Shown in pieces: positions 7,997 to 17,201 of a stretch of 64,000 bases of DNA. The notes beneath the pieces are model-generated. The model was not told the DNA's origin. It did not search any database and saw only the letters and a list, made by a program, of their open reading frames with translations. Position 1 is the first letter of the stretch. Every line of letters starts with the position of its first letter. The position numbers and the translations under genes are program-made. The DNA comes from Candidatus Scatomonas pullistercoris (lineage in GTDB: Bacteria; Bacillota; Clostridia; Lachnospirales; Lachnospiraceae): positions 62,001 to 126,000 of the forward strand of contig DVOO01000027.1 in NCBI GenBank assembly GCA_018713515.1, read 5' to 3'.

Positions 7997-9457
7997 ATGA
8001 GAGCACAGAATCTGACTCTGCTGACAGACCTCTATGAGCTGACCATGATGCAGGGCTATTTTAAAAATCCCACAGATCAGACCGTTGTGTTTGACGCCTT
8101 TTACCGCAAGAACCCCTGCGACGGAGCCTATGCCATTGCGGCCGGGCTGGAACAAATCATCGAATACGTCCGGGATCTTCATTTTTCCCCGGATGATGTA
8201 GACTATCTGAGGAGTCTTCACATATTTGAGAATGATTTTCTGGAATATCTCCGGGGTTTTCACTTTACCGGTGATATCTATGCCATTCCTGAGGGAACAG
8301 TTGTATTTCCCAGGGAACCCCTGATCAAAGTCATTGCTCCGGTTATGGAGGCGCAGCTGATTGAGACGGCAATCCTGAATATGATCAACCATCAGTCTCT
8401 GATTGCCACCAAGGCTGCCCGTGTTGTCTACGCGGCCAGAGGAGACGGAATCATGGAGTTCGGCCTCCGGAGAGCCCAGGGTCCGGATGCCGGCATCTAC
8501 GGGGCACGGGCGGCCATGATCGGAGGCTGCATCGGCACCTCCAATGTTCTGACCGGCCAGATGTTTCACGTTCCGGTAAAGGGAACCCATGCCCACAGCT
8601 GGATCATGAGCTTTCCCGATGAATATACAGCCTTTAAAACTTACGCGCAGCTCTATCCCAAATCCTGTATTCTGCTGGTGGATACTTACGATGTTCTGAA
8701 ATCCGGAATTCCCAACGCCATCCGGGTCTTTCAGGAGATGCGGGACGCAGGCGCGGATATGACCGGCTACGGGATCCGTATCGACTCCGGTGATCTGGCC
8801 TACCTGTCCAAAAAAGCGTACGAGATGCTGGACGCCGCCGGTTTCGGCGATGCCGTCATCTCCGCCTCCAGCGATCTGGACGAATACCTGATCGACAGCC
8901 TGAAGGTCCAGGGCGCCAGGATCAACTCCTGGGGCGTGGGCACAAACCTGATCACCTCCGGCGACTGGCCCGCCTTCGGCGGCGTATACAAGATGGCCGC
9001 CATCCGCAACAAGGGTGACAAAGATTTTATCCCCAAGATCAAGCTCTCCGAGAACTCTGAAAAAGTCACAAATCCCGGCAATAAGACCATCTACCGGATT
9101 TACGACAAACAGACGGGCAAGATCCGGGCGGATCTCATCTGTCTGGTGGGTGAAGTATTTGATGAGAGCAAGGATATGGTTATTTTCGATCCCATCGAAA
9201 CCTGGAAGAAGACAAAGATCCTTGGAGGAACGTATACCCTCCGGGAACTCCTGGTGCCCGTATTCCAGAAGGGCGGCTGCGTCTATCAGTCTCCCTCCGT
9301 TATGGAAATCCGGGATATCTGCACCCGCGAGAAGGAGACGCTCTGGGATGAGTCGAAAAGGCTTGTCAATCCCCAGAAGGTCTTTGTAGATCTCTCCGAC
9401 CGGCTGTTTAAGATGAAGGCAGAGCTTTTGGAGGAAATGAGCATGAAAGCGCTCTGA
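7997..9457 (+). CDS. pncB: Nicotinate phosphoribosyltransferase
   Basis: Catalyses ATP-assisted condensation of nicotinate with PRPP to nicotinate mononucleotide, the entry step of the Preiss-Handler NAD salvage route in the cytosol. The 486 residues are full length for the Firmicutes type. Recognisable stretches are NLTLLTDLYELTMMQGYF near the N-terminus, THAHSWIMSFPDEYTAF in the middle, LLVDTYD, and the GIRIDSGDLAYLSK loop that binds phosphoribosyl groups. TTGGAGGAG lies eight bases before the ATG. Single gene with its own promoter and a hairpin behind it. Confidence 0.95.
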   Translation: MRAQNLTLLTDLYELTMMQGYFKNPTDQTVVFDAFYRKNPCDGAYAIAAGLEQIIEYVRDLHFSPDDVDYLRSLHIFENDFLEYLRGFHFTGDIYAIPEGTVVFPREPLIKVIAPVMEAQLIETAILNMINHQSLIATKAARVVYAARGDGIMEFGLRRAQGPDAGIYGARAAMIGGCIGTSNVLTGQMFHVPVKGTHAHSWIMSFPDEYTAFKTYAQLYPKSCILLVDTYDVLKSGIPNAIRVFQEMRDAGADMTGYGIRIDSGDLAYLSKKAYEMLDAAGFGDAVISASSDLDEYLIDSLKVQGARINSWGVGTNLITSGDWPAFGGVYKMAAIRNKGDKDFIPKIKLSENSEKVTNPGNKTIYRIYDKQTGKIRADLICLVGEVFDESKDMVIFDPIETWKKTKILGGTYTLRELLVPVFQKGGCVYQSPSVMEIRDICTREKETLWDESKRLVNPQKVFVDLSDRLFKMKAELLEEMSMKAL

Positions 9458-9473
9458 TTTCTGTCATAAGAAT

Positions 9474-9523
9474 CCCCCTTTCCGCATAGGATACTAGCAG
9501 GTCCAAATGGAAAGGGGGTTTTT
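9474..9523 (+). terminator. pncB terminator hairpin whose 3' arm is the Shine-Dalgarno of the next gene
   Basis: A perfect 10-bp stem, CCCCCTTTCC (9474-9483) with GGAAAGGGGG (9509-9518), 25-nt loop, then five T. The GGGGG of the 3' arm is also the only ribosome-binding site of the VanY-like gene, seven bases before its ATG. The hairpin should therefore both terminate and hide that site. Confidence 0.65.
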
Positions 9524-9525
9524 GT

Positions 9526-10089
9526 ATGGAATATTTCAGCCGGCTTATCAACCGGGAATATCCGCTTCCGGCGGATTACGTGCCGGATCATCTGATCCCC
9601 TGCGATTTTCCCTTTGCCGCCGCCGAGGGCGCGGAAAAGCGGCTGCTGTGCCGAACCGCCGCCGAGTCCGCAAAAAGGCTGCTGGAATACGGTAAATCCT
9701 TCGGCTGCCACCTCTACGGCATTTCCGGCTACCGGTCCTATGAAAGGCAGAAAGAAATCTATGAACAGCGGCTTGCCCGGTCCGGTCCTGCGCAGGCCGG
9801 ACGCTACATAGCGCTTCCCGGAGAAAGTGAGCACCAGAGCGGCCTGGCTCTGGATGTATCCTGTCCGGCCGTCCATCTGGAACTGGAAGAGACTTTCGCG
9901 GACACAAAAGAAGGGCGCTGGCTTGCCGCCTACGCCCCCATGTTCGGCTTTATTCTCCGCTACCCGAAGGGAAAGGAAACCGTCACAGGATTTGCCTGGG
10001 AGCCCTGGCATATCCGCTATGTCAGCAAGTCCCTGGCCCTGTATCTGTCCCTCACGGGCATGACCCTGGAGGAATATCACCGGATCTGA
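9526..10089 (+). CDS. VanY-like D-alanyl-D-alanine carboxypeptidase family protein (M15B), no signal peptide
   Basis: M15B zinc peptidases trim the terminal D-Ala of peptidoglycan stems. The 187-residue product carries the family core: SGYRSYERQ (about 67-75), the zinc motif SEHQSGLALDVS with His and Asp ligands, and EPWHIRYV with the catalytic Glu and third zinc ligand His. Unusually, no signal peptide or membrane anchor is present at the N-terminus, so the protein looks cytoplasmic; a cytosolic muropeptide-recycling role or a different D-Ala substrate is possible. It ends one base before the convergent response regulator gene. Confidence 0.85.
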   Translation: MEYFSRLINREYPLPADYVPDHLIPCDFPFAAAEGAEKRLLCRTAAESAKRLLEYGKSFGCHLYGISGYRSYERQKEIYEQRLARSGPAQAGRYIALPGESEHQSGLALDVSCPAVHLELEETFADTKEGRWLAAYAPMFGFILRYPKGKETVTGFAWEPWHIRYVSKSLALYLSLTGMTLEEYHRI

Positions 10090-10090
10090 T

Positions 10091-10780
10091 TTATACTTTA
10101 AACCGGTATCCCACACCCCAGATTGTCTCAATATACTGGGGCTTTGCCGTGTTGAATTCAATCTTCTCCCGGATCTTTTTTATATGTACGGTCACTGTGG
10201 CGATATCCCCGATAGACTCCATATCCCAGATTTCCCGGAACAGTTCTTCCTTCGTAAAGACATGGTTGGGATTCTGGGCCAGGAAAGTAAGCAGATCAAA
10301 TTCCTTGGTGGTAAAATTCTTCTCCTCCCCGTTCACCCACACTCTGCGGGCCGTCTTGTCAATCTTAATCCCGCGGATCTCCACGATTTCATTCTCCGGC
10401 ATGCCGCTTCCCACCAACCGCTCATATCTGGCCAGATGAGCTTTGACCCGGGCCACCAGCTCACTGGGTGAAAAGGGCTTCGTAATATAATCATCGGCCC
10501 CAAGCCCCAGGCCGCGGATCTTATCAATATCGTCTTTTTTCGCGGATACCATGAGAATCGGAATGTTCTTCTTTTCCCGGATTTCACGGCAGATTTCAAA
10601 TCCGTCCACCTCCGGAAGCATCAGATCCAGGATCACCAGGTCAAATTCCTCCTCCAGCGCCCTCGCAAGGCCTGTGTCCCCCCGGTTCTCGATCTCCACT
10701 TCAAAATCAGACAACTCCAGATAATCCTTTTCCAGATTTGCAATATCTTCTTCATCTTCAACGATCAGTATTCTGCTCAT
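10091..10780 (-). CDS. OmpR-family response regulator
   Basis: A 229-residue two-component regulator. Receiver domain residues 1-118 with acidic pocket EDEED, phosphoacceptor Asp52 (VILDLMLPE), the conserved switch residue in MVSAK and Lys in ITKPF; winged-helix DNA-binding domain about 130-229, ending VGYRFKV. Its start overlaps the end of the histidine kinase gene by 23 bases, so the kinase gene is upstream and both form one operon. The target genes are not evident; cell-envelope control is a guess from the VanY-like neighbour. Confidence 0.95.
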   Translation of the reverse strand: MSRILIVEDEEDIANLEKDYLELSDFEVEIENRGDTGLARALEEEFDLVILDLMLPEVDGFEICREIREKKNIPILMVSAKKDDIDKIRGLGLGADDYITKPFSPSELVARVKAHLARYERLVGSGMPENEIVEIRGIKIDKTARRVWVNGEEKNFTTKEFDLLTFLAQNPNHVFTKEELFREIWDMESIGDIATVTVHIKKIREKIEFNTAKPQYIETIWGVGYRFKV

Positions 10781-12287
10781 CTGCCGGCACCTCCTGATAT
10801 TTTCTTAATACAAAGCACATCACTGTGCCAACGCCTTCCTTGCTGGTGGCCCATACTTTTCCTCCGTGGTCTTCCAGAATCTTGCGGACAATCGAAAGCC
10901 CGATCCCGCTGCCGCCTTTTGTGGAATTGCGGGATGTGTCCGTCCGGTAGAAACGGTCGAAAATCTTCGGAAGATCCTTCTGGGCAATCCCCTTTCCATT
11001 ATCCTCAATCTCCACCTGAATAAAATCTCCGGCATCCTTCAGACGGATGTTGATGACGCCCTTCTCCTTGTTCATATACTTGATGGAATTGCCGACAATA
11101 TTATTGATTACCCGCTTCAGCTGCTCCGCGTCGGCAATGATCAGAACATCTTCATTCAGATAATTAAAATAAGTCAGACCGATTCCCTGCGTCTTCAGCT
11201 CATAGCTCAGTTCCTCCACACAGTCCTCAAAATAATCCGCCACATGAATCTTGGCAAAAGTGTAGGGAATACGGTTGGTATCGATTTTTGAATAAAAGGT
11301 CAGCTCATTGATCAGGCGGTCCATCTCATTGGCCTTATTATAGATCGTGTGTATATAGCGGTTGATCTTCTCCGGCGTGTCCGCCACCCCGTCCATGATT
11401 CCTTCCACATAGCCCTTTACAGCTGTAATGGGTGTCTTCAGATCATGGGAAATATTGCTGATCAGCTCCTTGTTGTCGCGGTCAAATTCTACCTTTTCCT
11501 CCGCCGATTCCTTGAGCCGCTTCCGCATCTCCTCAAAATCTTCACAGAGATCATTGACCTCCTTAACTCCATTTCCCTCCACGGTAAAATCCAGATTTCC
11601 CTCTTTTATATTCTGGGTGGCTTTTTTCAGCTGATTTAAGGGTGCCATGACACCTCTGTAAATCCAGAGGCTGATGGCCAGACTGGTCAGCACCAGAATC
11701 AGCAAAATGGCAATGATCATATCAAAAATCCAGTCCTGAGTCTCCGGCAGAATCCGGTTCAGCTGCGAGATCAAAAATATACTTCCGTTGCTGCCGTCCT
11801 GAAAGTTAAAATCCATCTGTTTGACCATTACCTGGGCATCCGTCTCAATATAAGAACGACTGGCAGACGCAGAATCCCCTTCCCCGTAAGCCGGAAGGGA
11901 CTGCAGCAGTTCTTCATCCGTAAATATGGTAGAACCATTATAATATATGCTGTTCCCCTTGCGCAGGGCGATGTAAAGCCCGCTGTCATCCAGTTCTTCC
12001 TGAATACTGTTCAGATAAGAATTATCCTCCAGATCTTCCGGGTTCTCCGTCACCAGCTTCTGCAGCTTTTCAAATTCCCTGTCCATATTCTTGGAGATGG
12101 CCAGAGAACTGTTGTACAGGCTCTCATAAGTAGGCTCTTTAATCCCGTACTCTTCTCCCAGAGCCCGGATCTTGGAATTGGCAAACCAGAAGATTACAAT
12201 TCCGGCCAGCAGGAACGGAATGATAATGATAGCCAGAAAAGCCACGATGATCCGTGTCTTTAATGTCATGCACTTTTTCTGCTTCAT
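10758..12287 (-). CDS. Membrane sensor histidine kinase
   Basis: A 509-residue kinase. N-terminal membrane helix at about 10-35, an extracellular sensor of about 150 residues, second membrane helix near 190-215, HAMP linker, then the phosphoacceptor box ISHDLKTPITAVKGY and ATPase boxes N (VGNSIKY), G1 (DNGKG), F (FDRFYR) and G2 (GGSGIGLSI). Start taken at ATG 12287, which has AGGGAAGA upstream; the frame extends 12 codons further without a ribosome site. Cognate of the adjacent response regulator. The ligand is unknown. Confidence 0.93.
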   Translation of the reverse strand: MKQKKCMTLKTRIIVAFLAIIIIPFLLAGIVIFWFANSKIRALGEEYGIKEPTYESLYNSSLAISKNMDREFEKLQKLVTENPEDLEDNSYLNSIQEELDDSGLYIALRKGNSIYYNGSTIFTDEELLQSLPAYGEGDSASASRSYIETDAQVMVKQMDFNFQDGSNGSIFLISQLNRILPETQDWIFDMIIAILLILVLTSLAISLWIYRGVMAPLNQLKKATQNIKEGNLDFTVEGNGVKEVNDLCEDFEEMRKRLKESAEEKVEFDRDNKELISNISHDLKTPITAVKGYVEGIMDGVADTPEKINRYIHTIYNKANEMDRLINELTFYSKIDTNRIPYTFAKIHVADYFEDCVEELSYELKTQGIGLTYFNYLNEDVLIIADAEQLKRVINNIVGNSIKYMNKEKGVINIRLKDAGDFIQVEIEDNGKGIAQKDLPKIFDRFYRTDTSRNSTKGGSGIGLSIVRKILEDHGGKVWATSKEGVGTVMCFVLRKYQEVPADEQNTDR

Positions 12288-12325
12288 AAAAATCTTCCCT
12301 TTTCTGCACATATTAGTACTCATAA

Positions 12326-12331
12326 ATTATA
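12326..12331 (-). promoter_or_regulatory. Possible -10 box of the two-component operon
   Basis: A TATAAT on the minus strand about 40 bp before the kinase start. No good -35 hexamer is seen 17 bp upstream, so this is a weak call. The remaining gap to the ABC terminator shows nothing else. Confidence 0.35.
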
Positions 12332-12449
12332 GCATACGGACCCGTTGATTTCATCTAAACTATATGGGACGTTTCTAAAGTTTTTATTAACTGTCCTGCC
12401 TTCTGCCTGTGCCCGCCCGGATCTTTTCACGCAGACTTCAGCAGTCCAT

Positions 12450-12489
12450 AAAAAAGCAGGTATGAAGCTCCGCAAAACTTCATACCTGC
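12450..12489 (-). terminator. Strong terminator of the ten-gene heme operon
   Basis: A perfect 12-bp stem, GCAGGTATGAAG with CTTCATACCTGC, a 10-nt loop, and six T on the minus strand right after the stem. It begins 16 bp after the stop of the last ABC gene. Confidence 0.93.
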
Positions 12490-12505
12490 GTGATACGGAT
12501 AGCTG

Positions 12506-14215
12506 CTAGGAGTCTCTCCGGCTGTCCATCTCCACGATCCGGTCGGCCAGATGCAGCGTAGAACGCCGGTGGGAAACCAGGATCACGGTCTGATTCTCTT
12601 TTGTCTCCTTCAGAGATTTCAGTACGATCCCTTCATTGAGAGCATCCAGATTGCTGGTGGGCTCGTCCAGCAGGAGAAATGGCGCGCCGTGGAGAAAAAC
12701 TCTCGCCAGGCCAATCCTCTGCTTCTCTCCTCCCGACAAGGTGTCTCCCAGCTCACCCACCTCCGTATCGTATCCCTTCGGCAGTGTTTTGATGAAATCA
12801 TGGACGGAAGCCTTCTTTGCAGCCTCCTCGATCTCTTTCCTGGAAGCTCCCGGCTTCGCCAGCGCTATGTTGGCCGCGATAGAATCGTGAAACAGATGGG
12901 TCTCCTGGGTCATAAAAGCCTCCATTTTCCGGAGGTCTCCCGTGTTTACCTGCCGGATATCCCGGCCTGAGATCTTTACCGCTCCCCTCTGCACATCAAA
13001 GAACCGCATCAAAAGTTTCAGCAGAGTAGATTTTCCGCAGCCGCTCTGTCCATGAATCCCCAATATCTTTCCCCGGGGAATCTCCAGAGAATATTTCTTC
13101 AGAATCTCTTCTCCCCCGTAAGAAAAATCCACGCGCTCCGCGGACGCGCCTGCGAAATCCGTTCCCGGCCGGCCGCCGACTTCTTCCACCTGTGGCTCCT
13201 CCTCCAGCAGGGAAAGCACCCGCTCACCGCTGGCCAGCGTCTGGTTCAGATTGTTGGACAGATTGGCCAGGGCCGTCACCGGCCCGAAGGATCCCATCAT
13301 GGCGATGGTAGAGATGAGCATGCCCGTACCGTCCGCCAGCCCCTGCCGGTGCAGCAGCACCATCAGAAACAGCATCCCGAAGGAAAAGGCGAGGATCGCC
13401 AGATTTGTCACGGAGCGCTGAAAGGTTTCAAGACGGTTCAGCTCCTGCTGCAGGCCGATCAAATCCCTGGAGCGGCGCTCCATCTCCTGCCGCCTCTTTT
13501 GGCCGCATCGGTACTGGATGGTCTCATCCAGCCCCCGCAGAGAATCCAGCACGAAGCTGTTCAGATCCCCGAACCGGGTCCGGTAGCGCATCCCCTGATC
13601 CGCTCCTCTCCGGCCGCAGGCCAGGGGAATAACCACTCCCACCGTCACATAGGCCGCCAGCGCCAGGATTCCCGCCGGCCAGGCAAACCGTCCCATAAAG
13701 CATACCATAAAGATCGAAACCGCCGCCGCGATGGCAATGGGTGAAATGGTATGGGCATAGAATACCTCCAGCAGCTCCACATCTGAAGTAATCATGGAGA
13801 TCAGATTCCCTTTATCCCGGCCTTCCAGCTTCGCCGGGCAGAGCTTCCGGAGAGCTGCGAATACCTTATGGCGGATCAGGGCCAGCAGCTTAAACGCAAT
13901 GAAATGGTTGCAGTACTGTTCCCCGTAGTGCAGCACGCCCCGCAGCACCGCCAGAATCACCAGTACCGCGAAAAGGACGCCGGGCTCCCGTATCAGAAAA
14001 ATATCCGCCCGCCCCTGCAGCAGCTCCATTCCCAAAGCTGTATAGGCCAGGTGCAGCAGACCGTATCCGGCCAGGACAGTCAGAAAAATCGCGCAGAGAT
14101 AGCCGATGGTCCCAAGCACGACCGCCAGAATCATCACCGGGAGCAGGGGCTTCACCAGACCGATCAGCGCTCCCATGATCTGGATTCCCTTCCGCCTGTG
14201 CTGTTCTGCATTCAT
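12506..14215 (-). CDS. ABC transporter, fused permease-ATPase (CydC-like), last gene of the heme operon
   Basis: A 569-residue half-transporter: membrane domain about residues 20-315, ATPase with HGQSGCGKST (Walker A), LSGGEKQR (signature) and FLLLDEPTSNLD (Walker B). ATGA overlap with the preceding ABC gene means coupled translation and a heterodimer. CydDC of E. coli exports thiols and affects heme and cytochrome assembly, and similar pairs end streptococcal heme operons. No cytochrome bd genes are nearby, so the substrate is more likely connected to heme or its breakdown products; this is inference from the operon. Confidence 0.85.
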   Translation of the reverse strand: MNAEQHRRKGIQIMGALIGLVKPLLPVMILAVVLGTIGYLCAIFLTVLAGYGLLHLAYTALGMELLQGRADIFLIREPGVLFAVLVILAVLRGVLHYGEQYCNHFIAFKLLALIRHKVFAALRKLCPAKLEGRDKGNLISMITSDVELLEVFYAHTISPIAIAAAVSIFMVCFMGRFAWPAGILALAAYVTVGVVIPLACGRRGADQGMRYRTRFGDLNSFVLDSLRGLDETIQYRCGQKRRQEMERRSRDLIGLQQELNRLETFQRSVTNLAILAFSFGMLFLMVLLHRQGLADGTGMLISTIAMMGSFGPVTALANLSNNLNQTLASGERVLSLLEEEPQVEEVGGRPGTDFAGASAERVDFSYGGEEILKKYSLEIPRGKILGIHGQSGCGKSTLLKLLMRFFDVQRGAVKISGRDIRQVNTGDLRKMEAFMTQETHLFHDSIAANIALAKPGASRKEIEEAAKKASVHDFIKTLPKGYDTEVGELGDTLSGGEKQRIGLARVFLHGAPFLLLDEPTSNLDALNEGIVLKSLKETKENQTVILVSHRRSTLHLADRIVEMDSRRDS

Positions 14216-15999
14216 TCCGGTTCCTCCTTTCCATACGGCTCTCCATGCGCATACTGTTCCAGCTCCGTCTGGTAACTGTACAGCTTCGCATATGCGCCGC
14301 CTTTGTCCATCAGTTCCCTGTGGGTTCCCTCTTCCGCGACGATTCCTTTCTGCAGCAGATAAATCCGGTCGGAGCCGACTACATTGGCCAGGCGGTGAGA
14401 AATCAGAATCACCGTTTTCTTCCCGGACAGTTCCCGTATTACCTCCATAATCAGCTCCTCGCTTTCCATGTCGATATTGGATGTGGCCTCGTCAAAAATA
14501 TAGACCGGCGTATCCCGCAGCAGCGCCCGGGCAATACACAGTCGCTGGCACTGGCCGCCGGACAGATTGCTGCCCTTCTCCAGAAGCCGTGTCTGCAGCC
14601 CCTCCTGCCCCTTCAGAAAATCCCATAAGTTTACCTTCCGCAGAATCTCCACCATACGCTCTTCCCGGAGATCCGGATTCCCCATACGCAGATTCTCCTC
14701 CACGGTCCCCTTGAACAGATAGCTGTTATGGGCTACCAGCGTCACCGTGGTAAGCAGGCTTTCCTCGGAGACTGCGGAAAGCTCTTTGCCTCCGATGCGG
14801 ATGCTGCCTGTATACCCGCGGTTCCTTCCGGTCAGAAGACCGGCTGCCGTGCTCTTGCCGCAGCCGGAGACGCCCACCAGCGAGACAAAGGAACCAGCAG
14901 GGATCTCCAGCGATACGCCTTTTAAGATCTCCCGTTCCATCTCATAGGAGAAGTGCAGATTCCGGACGGAAACGGACCTGCCGGCAACCGGGACTGTTTC
15001 TTCTGTCTGTTCCCCCGGAACCGGAATGACCTCCGTACCCCGCTCCGGCTCCGGCAGGTCCAGAAGAGCAAAGATCTTGTCGCTGGCCGCCATGCCGTTC
15101 ATGGCGATGTGGAAGAAGGAACCCAGAAGCCGCAGGGGCAGAAAGAATTCCGCCGCCAGCAGGACAATCATCAGCGTTCCCTGCAGGCCCACATGCCCGG
15201 CGGCAAACTGCTGCAGCGCCACGATCATGCCCACCGCCGCCCCGCCATAGGCCACAATGTCCATGACCGTCGTGGAATTAAGCTGCATGGTCAGCACCTT
15301 CATGGTAATGCGGCGGAAGCGCTGGGACTCTTCGTCCATCTCCGCCGCCTTCCGCTCGTCCGCCTGATAGATCTTCAGGGTGGTGAGGCCCTGGATATTC
15401 TCCAGAAAGCTGTCCCCCAGATCCGTATAGATCCCCCAGTATTTCGCCAGCAGCCTTCCCGCTATTTTCTGAACCGCCACAATGGATGCCGGAATCAGCG
15501 GCACGCAGATCAACAGCACCAGGCTGGCCGGCAGGTTTACGAAGGCCAAAACAGCAAACAGCGTCACCGGAGCCAGCAGGCTGTAGAAAAGCTGCGGAAG
15601 ATATTTGCCGAAATACGTTTCCAGCTGATCCACGCCTTCTCCCGAGAGCTGCACCACCTCGGAGGTGGACACCCTTTCCCGGTAGGAAACGCCCAGCCGC
15701 AGCAGCTTGTCATAGATTTTGTCCCGCAGAATCCGTTTCACATCCACGGACGCCCGGCAGGAAGCCTTCGATGCCCCTCTCTCGCAAAAAACGCGCAGGG
15801 CAATGGCCAGGACAGTCAGGATTCCGTACATCGCAGCCATCCGCGGCGTCACATTTCCGGACAGAGCCTCTGTCAGCAGTGTGGTCCCGCTGTAAATCAG
15901 CAGAATCTGACAGAGCAGGGAAAGCCACTGCCAGATTACCTGATACACAATATATTTTTTCGCGTGGGACAAAAGTCCCACCAGCCTCTTCTTAATCAT
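14212..15999 (-). CDS. ABC transporter, fused permease-ATPase (CydD-like)
   Basis: Partner of the following gene, 595 residues. Six-helix membrane domain about 15-310, then ATPase motifs [18 protein letters not shown] and [12 protein letters not shown]. The signature motif has Cys-Gln in place of the usual Arg/Lys-Gln. The start overlaps the DUF454 gene by eight bases. Placement directly behind DUF454 and a heme importer argues for a function in handling imported heme, for example export of excess heme or porphyrin, but substrate is unproven. Confidence 0.85.
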   Translation of the reverse strand: MIKKRLVGLLSHAKKYIVYQVIWQWLSLLCQILLIYSGTTLLTEALSGNVTPRMAAMYGILTVLAIALRVFCERGASKASCRASVDVKRILRDKIYDKLLRLGVSYRERVSTSEVVQLSGEGVDQLETYFGKYLPQLFYSLLAPVTLFAVLAFVNLPASLVLLICVPLIPASIVAVQKIAGRLLAKYWGIYTDLGDSFLENIQGLTTLKIYQADERKAAEMDEESQRFRRITMKVLTMQLNSTTVMDIVAYGGAAVGMIVALQQFAAGHVGLQGTLMIVLLAAEFFLPLRLLGSFFHIAMNGMAASDKIFALLDLPEPERGTEVIPVPGEQTEETVPVAGRSVSVRNLHFSYEMEREILKGVSLEIPAGSFVSLVGVSGCGKSTAAGLLTGRNRGYTGSIRIGGKELSAVSEESLLTTVTLVAHNSYLFKGTVEENLRMGNPDLREERMVEILRKVNLWDFLKGQEGLQTRLLEKGSNLSGGQCQRLCIARALLRDTPVYIFDEATSNIDMESEELIMEVIRELSGKKTVILISHRLANVVGSDRIYLLQKGIVAEEGTHRELMDKGGAYAKLYSYQTELEQYAHGEPYGKEEPE

Positions 16000-16399
16000 C
16001 CATCTCTTCCCCCGGCTTTACCGTCCTGACCCGCAGGAAAAAATACAGCAGGTGGCATAGCCACACCACTGCCAGGCAGATCCGTCCAACGGGTACGGCG
16101 CGCATAAGAATAAAGCCCACGGCCATAACGATGGTCACCGTCCCCACAATCGTCAGTTTTGTTTTCAAGGTCATGGCCCGCTTCTGCACAAAGCTCTCCA
16201 GATGCTTCTTATAGAGCTTCGTGCCCAGGAACCAGCTGTGGAGCTTTTTCGAGCTTTTGGCGAAGCAGAAAACCGTAGCCAGGAAAAACGGTACGGAAGG
16301 AAGGATGGGCAAAATAACGCCTACGCATCCCAGGGCCAGACAGAGCAGGCCCAGCAGCAGCCACAGCAGTTTCAATGGATTTCTCTTCACTGGTATCAC
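15992..16399 (-). CDS. DUF454 (YbaN-like) inner membrane protein
   Basis: A 135-residue integral membrane protein. The N-terminal [24 protein letters not shown] and the following [26 protein letters not shown] are the conserved core of the DUF454/YbaN family. Two more helices fill about 80-120. DUF454 genes are often next to heme-uptake genes, and a YbaN homologue (HemX-like naming in some genomes) has been tied to heme use; the molecular role is not settled. It lies 13 bp after the ATPase gene and overlaps the ABC gene behind it. Confidence 0.85.
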   Translation of the reverse strand: MIPVKRNPLKLLWLLLGLLCLALGCVGVILPILPSVPFFLATVFCFAKSSKKLHSWFLGTKLYKKHLESFVQKRAMTLKTKLTIVGTVTIVMAVGFILMRAVPVGRICLAVVWLCHLLYFFLRVRTVKPGEEMDD

Positions 16400-16412
16400 C
16401 TCTATTCTTTCT

Positions 16413-17201
16413 TCAGACAGTCAGGACAAATTTCTTTCCGTCAATCTCCGCCACATCCAGGCCGATCCCGTACAGCTGCCGGATACTCTCCCGGCCAATC
16501 ACCTCTTCCGGCTTTCCTTCCACGGCCACAACGCCGTCCTTCAGGCCGATGATGGCATCGGAAAAATAAATGGCCTGATTGATATCGTGGAGCACCATGA
16601 CAATGGTAATGCCGAACTCCCGGTTCAGCCGCTTCACCAGCTCCAGGATCTCGATCTGGTAGCGGATATCCAGGTAGGTGGTTGGTTCATCCAGAAACAG
16701 GATCCTCGTGTTCTGGGCCAGAGCCATGGCAATCCACACCCTCTGCCTCTGACCCCCGGACAGCCGGGAAACCTCCCGGTTCCGGTACTTTGCCACGCCT
16801 GTCACCTCCATGGCCCACTGAATCAGCCGGTCATCCTCTTCATTCCTTCCCTGCATCATCCGCATATGAGGCGTCCGCCCGAAGGATACCAGCCGTTCCA
16901 CGGTGATGTCATCGCTGGAGGTGTTGTACTGATGAACAATGGACACTTTTTTTGCGAAATCCTTCAGTCCCAGGTTCAGAATGTTTTTTCCGTGAAGGAA
17001 AATATTGCCCTTCCGGGGAATCAGATTTCTCGTCATCAGATAAAACAGTGTGGACTTGCCGCAGCCGTTGGCCCCCAGTATGGTGGTAATCTTCCCTTCC
17101 GCAATCTTCAGGGACACACCTTTTAAAACCTTATTTTTTCCGTAAGAGAAATACAGATCCCGTACTTCCATGGCCGGCTTCTGCTTCCTGTCAACCTGCA
17201 T
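16413..17201 (-). CDS. Heme/iron-siderophore ABC importer, ATP-binding protein (FecE/FepC type)
   Basis: ATPase of a type II importer, 262 residues. Walker [12 protein letters not shown]-loop, signature [17 protein letters not shown], Walker [13 protein letters not shown] and the H-loop in [10 protein letters not shown] are intact; TTYLD followed by the VLHDINQA motif is characteristic of FecE/FhuC/HtsC proteins. It overlaps the permease gene by 11 bases and supplies energy to it. With the binding lipoprotein and permease it makes a complete HtsABC/IsdEF-like heme importer. Confidence 0.93.
   Translation of the reverse strand: MQVDRKQKPAMEVRDLYFSYGKNKVLKGVSLKIAEGKITTILGANGCGKSTLFYLMTRNLIPRKGNIFLHGKNILNLGLKDFAKKVSIVHQYNTSSDDITVERLVSFGRTPHMRMMQGRNEEDDRLIQWAMEVTGVAKYRNREVSRLSGGQRQRVWIAMALAQNTRILFLDEPTTYLDIRYQIEILELVKRLNREFGITIVMVLHDINQAIYFSDAIIGLKDGVVAVEGKPEEVIGRESIRQLYGIGLDVAEIDGKKFVLTV

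Noticed and set aside
9526-12287. VanRS-VanY vancomycin resistance cluster
   Set aside because: No VanH, VanA/B-type ligase or VanX is present, the VanY-like protein has no signal peptide, and the two-component genes are convergent, not in one operon with it.
12506-15999. Assignment of the ABC pair as true CydDC for cytochrome bd assembly
   Set aside because: No cydAB genes are present, and the pair is inside a heme-uptake transcript; only a CydDC-like label is supported.
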